Shown one piece after another: positions 9,136 to 17,213 of a stretch of DNA of 64,000 bases. Each line of letters begins with the position of its first letter. Within the stretch, counting starts at the first letter, position 1. Under the pieces are notes generated by a model, which was not told where the DNA came from, did not search any database, and was given only the letters and a program-made list of their open reading frames with translations. This stretch comes from an uncultured Clostridia bacterium (GTDB lineage Bacteria; Bacillota; Clostridia; Oscillospirales; Ruminococcaceae): the NCBI GenBank assembly GCA_947627875.1, contig CANQXS010000004.1, positions 1 to 64,000 of the forward strand, given 5' to 3'. The position numbers and the translations under genes were made by a program.

Positions 9136-10231
9136 ACGATTATTCAAAGTATCTGCTTCGACGATGTTACTGACCTCATGCGCAGATAAATCATATTCTT
9201 CAAATAATAATGTTGAAAAAAGAATTCCAAATGCAGCATCAACAGCTGCCGCCACTGAGCAGCCGCAAGCAACTTATAACGACATTAAGTTACCGTCAGT
9301 GCCCGGTGAATCCAATCACACCAAAAACAGCGAGTCACAATACGAAAGCACTGAAGCGACCGAATATAATCAGACTGTTTTGCAAACTCAGCCCATTCCG
9401 AAGTGGGTACCCGCAGGAGAATATCATAGTGAAGTTGCAGACATCACTCTTGATTTTTTGGGATATGACTCATCACAAAATCGAGGAATAATTGCCTCAA
9501 GCGGACACAATGATAACGGGGAAGCTTTTTCGAGCGAAATATATTTTACCGTTACAGAGCTTATAGAAGATAAAATGAATTATGCTGTTATAAGATTTTT
9601 GAATCCAAAAGAAATGTATGAGTTGGATTATTTCCTATATTTTTATGACTTGGATATTTTTCAGTGCCAGTATAACCTAACATTTACAAATGATATATTC
9701 TCGACATCTTTTCTCAGCGGCTATGAAGAAAACGATGGGCTTTATCATATGCGCTTCGCTAAAGACCCCTCAAAATTTGAACAACAAACACTTATAAATC
9801 TTCCTGACAGAGACCGAAAACTGATTTACGAATGCAGTGATCCTTTCAATCCTATGGGAAAAATGTACTTTTATGAAGACGAACTTGAAAAGATATATTG
9901 CCCCGAAGAAGAACAAGACGGCAGATACAGAAGCTGTCTTTACACAATAAAAGTATGCGATATTATTGAACCGCCTTTAATTGAGCATAAAATAGTAGAT
10001 TATGAAAATATGTCGGGACTTATAACTGATTGGGCTTTAGACCTCGGCAGCAACATGACATACGGCGAAATGGTTCAGAAATATCTGTCACATGGATTTT
10101 GGTCTTATCGAATGGATGAAAATTATTCCAGTCCTCAAAAAACCGACCTTGTCAGGGATCTTATGATTGAAATGTATTTAAGCCAAGATGTCGAGTATGA
10201 TTCATGGGGTGAGCCAACGGCAGAAGAATGA
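9116..10231 (+). CDS. Hypothetical lipoprotein-like protein, possibly damaged at both ends
   Basis: SASTMLLTSCADKSYSSNN lipobox-like start fused to an unrelated-looking N-terminus; no recognised domain. Confidence 0.5.
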   Translation: MPMQLCKRLFKVSASTMLLTSCADKSYSSNNNVEKRIPNAASTAAATEQPQATYNDIKLPSVPGESNHTKNSESQYESTEATEYNQTVLQTQPIPKWVPAGEYHSEVADITLDFLGYDSSQNRGIIASSGHNDNGEAFSSEIYFTVTELIEDKMNYAVIRFLNPKEMYELDYFLYFYDLDIFQCQYNLTFTNDIFSTSFLSGYEENDGLYHMRFAKDPSKFEQQTLINLPDRDRKLIYECSDPFNPMGKMYFYEDELEKIYCPEEEQDGRYRSCLYTIKVCDIIEPPLIEHKIVDYENMSGLITDWALDLGSNMTYGEMVQKYLSHGFWSYRMDENYSSPQKTDLVRDLMIEMYLSQDVEYDSWGEPTAEE

Positions 10232-10259
10232 GTAGGCTATATATCAACGTCAAAGAAGT

Positions 10260-10490
10260 ATGAGTGGTACAGACGTATATACTATTCTTGGCATGCCTAC
10301 CTATTATTTATTTAAAGGCACCGAAACCATTACATATAGCAGTGGCGAATATTCATCATCAATAGAATACAATAACGACATGTGTAGTGTCTGGGTTGGT
10401 GATGATTTTTGCATAGCAAATGTATTAGGCATTACCAGATATTATCCATACGCAGAACCATATGATATATTATTTTCTTATTTTGATTAA
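10260..10490 (+). CDS. Short hypothetical ORF, possible continuation of the preceding gene
   Basis: MSGTDVYTILGMPTYYLFKGTETITYSSGEYSSSIEYNND; starts 29 nt after the previous stop. Confidence 0.35.
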   Translation: MSGTDVYTILGMPTYYLFKGTETITYSSGEYSSSIEYNNDMCSVWVGDDFCIANVLGITRYYPYAEPYDILFSYFD

Positions 10491-10505
10491 AGAGAGGGCA
10501 AAACA

Positions 10506-11504
10506 ATGAGCAACAAAAGCGATAAAAAAGAAAAATATAATTCTATTTGGAATGTTTTGGGTGTCATAATATTCATTGTGATTATATGGGCTGTATATAA
10601 TCACAACACATCGATCAAAACAGCCGAGGACAATGCGGCTCAAAACTCTTCAGGTGGAAAAATAAGCTTTCTGCAATATCAAGAAAACTGGGTCAACACT
10701 AACAATATGTCTGTATATCATTTCGATTCTGAGCAGGAAAAATTAGCAAATTGGCTCAATAATACCTCCGAAACAACTCCAACTTATATGGAACGCGGCA
10801 ACTTGTTTGGAGAAACACAGTATAAGATTACAAAAGAGCGCACCGATTACTTATATATGGGAGAAACAAAAGATAATCTTGCTTCCGGATACGGAATACT
10901 TTACGGACAGACCAAACAGTATTACGGACTTTTTACATATAATAACCACGCTTATGATATTCTGTATATCGGCAAATTCAAGGACGGCAGATTTGACGGA
11001 TACGGTCTTGAATTTTATAAACCGGAAAAATATGAGCAAGGATCTTTTGAACAGTTCTGCAAATACAGTCAGGACAGCCAAGAATACGCAAACTATTACG
11101 CTGCATGGGTAAATTTTGTAGAATATGAAGGTATGTTCAAAGAAGGAAAGCGTGAGGGAAAAGGAAATCTGTTTTCAAGGGAACTCGATTTAATGGTTTC
11201 GTTAGCGCCGCTTATAGAACTGCCCGTGGTTGACCAAGTAGATTTTGACACAGTAGGTTACGGCATCTTTAAAGATGATGAAAAAAACGGCGACTTCACC
11301 GAATACTCGGGAAAATATCTATTTTATGAGGGTGAGGAAAAGGATGGTCTATACGATGGCAAGGGCACTTTATACTTTGAAAACGGTCAGATAAAATATA
11401 AGGGTGAATTCAAAAACGGCGAATATCACGGGTCAGGAACTGAATATGACATTGACGGAAACGTCATTTATAGTGGAAAGTGGAAAAATGGCGATTACGC
11501 TTAA
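10506..11504 (+). CDS. Membrane-anchored MORN-repeat protein
   Basis: N-terminal TM (VLGVIIFIVIIWAVY) then MORN units: YIGKFKDGRFDGYG, YEGMFKEGKREGKG, GEEKDGLYDGKGTLYF, YKGEFKNGEYHGSGTEYD, YSGKWKNGDY. Confidence 0.85.
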   Translation: MSNKSDKKEKYNSIWNVLGVIIFIVIIWAVYNHNTSIKTAEDNAAQNSSGGKISFLQYQENWVNTNNMSVYHFDSEQEKLANWLNNTSETTPTYMERGNLFGETQYKITKERTDYLYMGETKDNLASGYGILYGQTKQYYGLFTYNNHAYDILYIGKFKDGRFDGYGLEFYKPEKYEQGSFEQFCKYSQDSQEYANYYAAWVNFVEYEGMFKEGKREGKGNLFSRELDLMVSLAPLIELPVVDQVDFDTVGYGIFKDDEKNGDFTEYSGKYLFYEGEEKDGLYDGKGTLYFENGQIKYKGEFKNGEYHGSGTEYDIDGNVIYSGKWKNGDYA

Positions 11505-11550
11505 TTCAATCTGTTCAAAACCTAACACATAAATTTTGACATAAAAATCC

Positions 11551-11582
11551 TCCTGAAGTATTATTGAAACGACGCTTCAGGA
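11551..11582. terminator. Hairpin between convergent genes
   Basis: TCCTGAAG ... CTTCAGGA inverted repeat. Confidence 0.45.
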
Positions 11583-11635
11583 GAATAATATATGGTTTAA
11601 GATGGGAAAAAACGGTTATGCCTTATTTTATAGAA

Positions 11636-14600
11636 TCATATTCCGAACAGTTTCCTCAGCTCTTCTTCCATCGTTCCGCTCTTGGCAAATTCCAATGTAT
11701 CACACAAGCGGATATTATTCTTTTCAATGTATATCTCGTCGCTGAATCCTAGAATATAACGCAGGCAAATTCTATATATGATTTCCGTCGGAGCGCAGCC
11801 GTAGACCTGATTTGCAAAGATATGATTCAGTCTTTCGGCATTATCTGGATAAAGCGCTTTCAGACGGTCGCTCTGATAAAGTCTTGTTACGATCTCGGTT
11901 ATATACATTCCCGATTTCATATACAGGTCTGCAAACGTAGCATTCGGATCATCAAAGCAGCCCGGGTTCTCCTGCTCCAGCTTGTCCACCATGTCTTTCA
12001 CGACTTTTTTCGGTGTGAATATCTGGTTGGTTCGCTGCGGAGGAATATAATCAAAAATATCTCCGGTGTGATCGGGCTCAAAATAATCTGCAAGCTCTGC
12101 CCGCTTTCTCATAAACTCCTGCACGGCATCGTTAAACACCACTTCATCAAACAGATGACCGTCAAAGTGTTTCTTCTCGCCGCTGTCCGATACATAGTCC
12201 CCGCCGTCGCGCAGCATACGGAACTGATCAAGCGTCACGCCCTGCCCATTTTGAGGATTTACGGTTACTTCCCAGAAAACTTCTTCGGGTACAAGAGAAT
12301 CAAAGTTTTCAAGAGTGGTGTTTTCATCGCCGTATGCCATCAAAAACGCAGGAATAGTCCTTGAAAATCCGCGCAGATGGTCCCTGACGCTTCCCTCGAT
12401 GGAATCCTTCGCTGCATTTAACTTTTCGGTTTCTACCGTTTCCACGATGGATTCGGCGACCTTTTTAACCGTTTCGTCGCCACGGAGCTTTTTATGAATA
12501 TTATCCACCATATCGCGGTAGCCTTGAATGCGTCTTTCGTTATACATTTCATCGATCTCGGTTATTTCAGCCATTGTCGCGCCAGCCTGCTGTGCTTTCC
12601 GGATTTTGTCCTCTTGCTCCTTGATAAGCTGATGATCCCTAATGGTATAGTCGCCGAATTCACGGCTCACTATTGTGTCGGTAGCTTCCTGGATCTTGCG
12701 TTCCAACTGATTTTGCGTGGATTTCTTAAGGTCGTCTCCGTATTGCGATTTTGCGGTTTCCATAAGTGTATCCGCAATAGGCTTAGAAAACTGCTCTCGC
12801 AAGATTTTAAGTTCATCTTTTTTGGGATTCGGAGTCAACTCTGCATTATCCTGAATTTTCTTGACAGTTTCCGTAAGCTTTTCTTCCAGCTCTCCGTAAA
12901 TCCTATCGCCGAAAACATCGCCTGCGGTGCCGATGATTATTTCGCTCGGTATTTCAACCTCGCCGCTGCCATTCAAATGCAGGCTGTCAGCCGTGGTTTC
13001 ATCAACAGGTGCCGGTGCAAGAGGTTTCGGCTCTTCTATCGCCTGCATATTGTTTATGATTTCGATGATTTCTTTCGGCGCGCCGAAAATTCCGCTGATG
13101 TTTGCAAAGAGGAAATTGGACATAAATCCGCGTTCAACAACTTCTCTTGCGTGGATTCTCCGAGGGATCGTGAGGACTTTCTCGGCGTCAAGTTCTATCA
13201 TCGAGCCGTCTTCATCTTCGCCGTAGACCGGGAAGAAGTTCAGAAGCTCCCTGACGTTGCGCTTTCGGTCGTCAAAATCGCCCTTTTCACCCGAAGTTTC
13301 GGGAATCAGGTCGTTTGCAAACTGTTCAAAGATAGTGAGGGTGCGGGCAGGATCGAAGTCAAACACATAGGAATTCTGCTTTCTGTAGGTGTTTCCGTCG
13401 CTGTCGCGGAAGAGGCAGGGGTTCTGAGCGCGAAATGCCGCCTGCATATAAAGCGCAGGGCTCGCCATGTTGGAAAGCATTAAAACAGCCGTCCACTCGG
13501 GAATGGTCACGCCGGTGGTGAGCTGACCTACCGACAGCGTAATCGTTTTGTCATATTCCGAAATCGCCTTTGTTACCCTGTCAAACGACTTCTCGTTTTC
13601 ATCATCGTCGTCAAGTTTGCCGTCGCCGGCGGCAAGTATCACCTCGTAATCCTTGAATACGGGGTGAAGCTTCAGCTTTTTCGCCAAAGCCTTTGCGCTT
13701 GCAACACGGTTCAGGAGCCAGAATGTGTGCTTGAGCTCATCGCGCAGCTCGGACGTTGAAAACGGGAACTTCTCCTGACGGGTAAGGGCATCGAGGAACT
13801 TATCCACATCGCGGTCGTGGACAAATTTTCCCTGCTCGTTGGTGGCGAAGAATTCGTTCAAATCGAAGGCAAATTCCTCTATATCGTCGTCGGCAAGCTC
13901 AATTCCGTTTTTCACTCTGTCCCTGACGATGTCCGACATCTGATATGTAAACAGCGAAAGCCGAGGCAGATTCGCATAGGGGTTCTCCTGCTCGCTTGAG
14001 CTGTCCCAATCGCGCTTGCGCTTTTGCTCGTCGGCATAGGTCCAGTTATATATCGCGCTGTCGGGGAATTTATCGTTCGCAAGAGCCTTGAACGGCGTGC
14101 CCGAAAGATGAAGCGTCCACTTGCGGCGGATATGGTTAAACGCCGTGTCGGTTTTATAGGTGTCAACGCCCTCGTGGGCTTCGTCGACAATGAGTATATC
14201 CCATTCGATACCCTTGTCTGCGCTTAGTTCGGACAGCTTTTCATATCTTCCGCCGAAGTAAATCGAGCCCTTTAGATCCTGCAAGCTGACAAACTCAATA
14301 CAGCCTTTTACATCGTCGTCGACCATATCGACATACTCGTCGCGGGTATAGACGTATTTTTTATCCTTGATTCCGTCGACGGTGCTGACGAAGATATATC
14401 CCGACTGCGGACCGAAAAACGTTTCATAGTCGGAATACCAGGAATTCGCGATCGCGGGGCGGTTTGTGACTATAAGGATATTTTTCGCGCCGAGATGCAT
14501 ACACAGATCATAAGCCGAAAGGGTTTTGCCGAAGCGCGGCTTTGCGTTCCACAAAAATTCGGAGTTTTTGCGGGCGTTAAAATACTCCGCGGTCTTTTTT

Positions 14601-15013
14601 ACCGCCTCAGCCTGCTCATCGCGAAGATTATAGGGGATAGCCGTATCTAAATCATCAAACTCAACAACGCCGTGGTTCTGGGTGAAATCCAAAAAATCGC
14701 CGCGGGCCTTATTCGGCTCGATGAAAAACCATTCGGTGCCGCTCTCGCGGGTAACGCCGAGCTTTTTAAGGTATGCGTGAAAATCCTTATCGGTGAAGGT
14801 GCCGTAAGGCTCGGTCATAAAAGCCGCGCGCATTGCCCAATGGGTTTTATGGGCGACGCCGACGGTGTGGGTCTGTTCGTTGATACGGGTTTCGACGTCG
14901 CGCTCGGTGAAGCCGATTTTTGTCCAGCCGTTGTGGGCGGGCACGCCGGGAGTTGTGTAGGCATAGCACTGCGGGACTACCTTTGAGGAGGTTTTTATAT
15001 TCAGAGCTGCCAT
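11636..15013 (-). CDS. GIY-YIG/T5orf172-like nuclease domain + DEAD/DEAH helicase, with methyltransferase motif X/I-like C-terminus (R-M protein)
   Basis: CYAYTTPGVPAHNGWTKIGFTERDVETRINEQT; Walker A-like NAKPRFGKTLSAYD; DILIVDEAHEG; C-terminal QIFTPKKVVKDMVDKL...FADLYMKSGMYITEIVTRLY; likely ATG at 15013 overlaps the previous TAA (TAATG). Confidence 0.82.
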   Translation of the reverse strand: MAALNIKTSSKVVPQCYAYTTPGVPAHNGWTKIGFTERDVETRINEQTHTVGVAHKTHWAMRAAFMTEPYGTFTDKDFHAYLKKLGVTRESGTEWFFIEPNKARGDFLDFTQNHGVVEFDDLDTAIPYNLRDEQAEAVKKTAEYFNARKNSEFLWNAKPRFGKTLSAYDLCMHLGAKNILIVTNRPAIANSWYSDYETFFGPQSGYIFVSTVDGIKDKKYVYTRDEYVDMVDDDVKGCIEFVSLQDLKGSIYFGGRYEKLSELSADKGIEWDILIVDEAHEGVDTYKTDTAFNHIRRKWTLHLSGTPFKALANDKFPDSAIYNWTYADEQKRKRDWDSSSEQENPYANLPRLSLFTYQMSDIVRDRVKNGIELADDDIEEFAFDLNEFFATNEQGKFVHDRDVDKFLDALTRQEKFPFSTSELRDELKHTFWLLNRVASAKALAKKLKLHPVFKDYEVILAAGDGKLDDDDENEKSFDRVTKAISEYDKTITLSVGQLTTGVTIPEWTAVLMLSNMASPALYMQAAFRAQNPCLFRDSDGNTYRKQNSYVFDFDPARTLTIFEQFANDLIPETSGEKGDFDDRKRNVRELLNFFPVYGEDEDGSMIELDAEKVLTIPRRIHAREVVERGFMSNFLFANISGIFGAPKEIIEIINNMQAIEEPKPLAPAPVDETTADSLHLNGSGEVEIPSEIIIGTAGDVFGDRIYGELEEKLTETVKKIQDNAELTPNPKKDELKILREQFSKPIADTLMETAKSQYGDDLKKSTQNQLERKIQEATDTIVSREFGDYTIRDHQLIKEQEDKIRKAQQAGATMAEITEIDEMYNERRIQGYRDMVDNIHKKLRGDETVKKVAESIVETVETEKLNAAKDSIEGSVRDHLRGFSRTIPAFLMAYGDENTTLENFDSLVPEEVFWEVTVNPQNGQGVTLDQFRMLRDGGDYVSDSGEKKHFDGHLFDEVVFNDAVQEFMRKRAELADYFEPDHTGDIFDYIPPQRTNQIFTPKKVVKDMVDKLEQENPGCFDDPNATFADLYMKSGMYITEIVTRLYQSDRLKALYPDNAERLNHIFANQVYGCAPTEIIYRICLRYILGFSDEIYIEKNNIRLCDTLEFAKSGTMEEELRKLFGI

Positions 15014-16056
15014 TATGCCATCTCCTTTACATGGGTTTCGATAAAGTCGATCTCCTCGGGCGAAAGATCGTATTTGCGGTAGAGCTGTCTGTCGATTTCG
15101 GCGACGGATTTCGACCAGTCGATGTCGGAATTTTCGGTGAAGTCTTGGAGAGGGACGTATTTCCACCTATCCGGCGGATTATCCTGCGTAACTTTAAGCA
15201 CGCCCAACATAGTTCTTGCAAATTTTGTGCATATATACTTATAACAAGATTCAGCCTCGCACATATGCTCATATGAGCCAATGCTCATAAATGATTCTGT
15301 ATGCCCGATGACGGGCTGCCCGATGACGGGAGTTGTTAAAACTTCTCCTAAGGCACCAGAACCATTGGACTTAGGGACAAATATTTTGTATTTATATAAA
15401 TTTATAGGACTATTTACATAATCTTTTCTAATATATTTATAGCCTCTTTCCCCGCCGATTCTCCCGAAAATTTGGATATATTCATTTCCGTCGTCCGGTT
15501 TTTCGTCAAAAAATAGCTGCGGTAAGATTTCAAAAATATTCGTCGACATATCGTACAAATGTCCCTTGCTTACCATACTTGCAGCTTCAGGGTGTTCTTC
15601 GTGCATAGTGTTCGTGAGCCTATATGCAGTTCTCGAAAAGACAATGTCTGCAAACGATGAAAATGAATCGTTGTGCGTGACTTTATGCAAAATTGAATTT
15701 AATTCTTCAAATGCAGTGTATGTTTCAATAGCGCCGAAATCTTTATTTTCGTCGCGATATGTTATTGCTACGCCGCCTTTAATGTCGGTATTTGAGAATA
15801 CTTTTGAGCTGTCCTGTTCGTGAAAAAGTACCTTAAAATGTGGGTCTTCCAACATTTTTTGATTCCACGCTTTTGGGGTGCTTCCAGCATTGAACAAAAA
15901 ACGTGCAGGGTGAATAAGCTCAACGCGGTCGGCTAATTTATATGATTCTTCCATAAAAAGATTGTAAACCGGCGGTGCAAAAGATTTCTGGTCGCCGACG
16001 GTTTCGTCCTGATACGGCGGGTTCCCGATCACATAATCAAACAGTTTCTTTCCCAT
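15013..16056 (-). CDS. N6-adenine methyltransferase module (Eco57I-like) starting at motif IV
   Basis: MGKKLFDYVIGNPPYQDE: NPPY 11 residues from the N-terminus; TRD-like remainder. Confidence 0.82.
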   Translation of the reverse strand: MGKKLFDYVIGNPPYQDETVGDQKSFAPPVYNLFMEESYKLADRVELIHPARFLFNAGSTPKAWNQKMLEDPHFKVLFHEQDSSKVFSNTDIKGGVAITYRDENKDFGAIETYTAFEELNSILHKVTHNDSFSSFADIVFSRTAYRLTNTMHEEHPEAASMVSKGHLYDMSTNIFEILPQLFFDEKPDDGNEYIQIFGRIGGERGYKYIRKDYVNSPINLYKYKIFVPKSNGSGALGEVLTTPVIGQPVIGHTESFMSIGSYEHMCEAESCYKYICTKFARTMLGVLKVTQDNPPDRWKYVPLQDFTENSDIDWSKSVAEIDRQLYRKYDLSPEEIDFIETHVKEMA

Positions 16057-16059
16057 GGC

Positions 16060-16974
16060 TCAATTCTCCTTTATATCCAAAAATCTCAAAGAGCGCCGGC
16101 TTCGCCAGTCGAATACCATGCAGGGCAGGGCTTGCGCCTTAGGCTCATCTATATCAAATAGCGCCAGCTGCTCAAACTCTTCATAAGGCTTACCGAGCGG
16201 CGCGGTCCCTTTAAGCCCGTCCATCTGCCAAATGTTCCAGGCTATCCTGTTCGCAACCTGCCTGAGCAGCCTGTCCGCGGGTTTTTGGTTCCAACGCTCC
16301 TCGTAATAATCCGAAAACGTTAAAAGCAGGTTTATCCGCGCTATCAGAACGTTGTCGCCCTGATACTCGTAGCCGTATGTCGATTCAAAAGCCCGCAGCG
16401 ACCATTTCATCCAGTCGTCGAAGCTGTCGGCGTTTTCGTTCACGACCCGCAGCTTTCGGTCTAAAATTCCGATTCGCCGCACCATCGGAAATATCAGCTC
16501 TCCGGTCGAAACATCGTATCGCGAGACAAGGTAGGGAGCCTCGCCGCAGGTTATCTCAAGCCGCCGCGAATCGACGTATTGCTGCCAGCTTTTGCCCTCG
16601 GGGAATTCGATTTTTTCGGGGTTGACCTCCCAGCCGCCGCCCTTTTCGCGGTTGAAGACATTTTCCCGCCCGAACCAATCGCTGTCGCAGTAGTTGTTCA
16701 TCTTGTTGCAGAGCCACGCAGGGGTGAAAACCTCGGCTTTTTTGCGGGTGCGCTGCGCCTGCGCCTCATGCGATTTCTGTATTCGCGGGCAGATGAGGTC
16801 GGGGTGCCATAAAAGCGATCGGGCGCAGATTTCGGCGTCGTCCAAAAATTCGCTGCCGAAGTTTTCGTATGTATCCGTCGCCCAGATGATGTTCTTTTGG
16901 GTGGATTTGTCGGAAAGCAGCAGGTCGAGAAAGTTCAGTACGGGTCGGCTTCTGATGTCGATCAGCTTTTCCAC
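16060..16974 (-). CDS. Restriction endonuclease subunit M-like methylase
   Basis: AEVFTPAWLCNKMNNY (motif X-like), RRLEITCGEAPYLVSRYDVSTGE (motif I-like); GTG start at 16974 preceded by AAAGGAGG; ORF track extends to 17037. Confidence 0.72.
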   Translation of the reverse strand: MEKLIDIRSRPVLNFLDLLLSDKSTQKNIIWATDTYENFGSEFLDDAEICARSLLWHPDLICPRIQKSHEAQAQRTRKKAEVFTPAWLCNKMNNYCDSDWFGRENVFNREKGGGWEVNPEKIEFPEGKSWQQYVDSRRLEITCGEAPYLVSRYDVSTGELIFPMVRRIGILDRKLRVVNENADSFDDWMKWSLRAFESTYGYEYQGDNVLIARINLLLTFSDYYEERWNQKPADRLLRQVANRIAWNIWQMDGLKGTAPLGKPYEEFEQLALFDIDEPKAQALPCMVFDWRSRRSLRFLDIKEN

Positions 16975-17112
16975 GGAACGACGCCTCCTTTCGGGCAGTA
17001 TATTATTTATTATACTGCAATTCGGGCGCAAAAGCAACCCTCCCCCGTGAATTTTTGGGGTATGATGTGATTATAGCACATCATCTGTCCAAAAGTACGG
17101 ACTCCGAAATAT

Positions 17113-17146
17113 AAAAAGAGCAGAAATTGACTGTCTGCTCTTTTTT
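17113..17146. terminator. Strong hairpin + T-run
   Basis: AAAGAGCAGA-aattgactg-TCTGCTCTTTTTTT. Confidence 0.65.
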
Positions 17147-17171
17147 TGCAGTATCCTGCCTTGACCGAAAA

Positions 17172-17200
17172 AACCGCGGGAAGCTTATCGCCTCCCGCGG
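17172..17200 (-). terminator. Terminator of the cohesin-like/CxxC gene
   Basis: ACCGCGGGA ... TCCCGCGGT stem with flanking A/T tracts, just 3' of the minus-strand stop. Confidence 0.65.
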
Positions 17201-17213
17201 TCGGGTTTTGAAA

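Noticed and set aside
12494-13483. 329-aa plus-strand ORF opposite the helicase
   Set aside because: Antisense to a clear DEAH helicase/R-M gene; Cys/His/Phe-rich translation typical of a shadow ORF
15014-15166. N-terminal extension of the 1176-aa helicase ORF
   Set aside because: Overlaps the 3' end of the NPPY methylase in another frame; the TAATG-coupled ATG at 15013 is the better start
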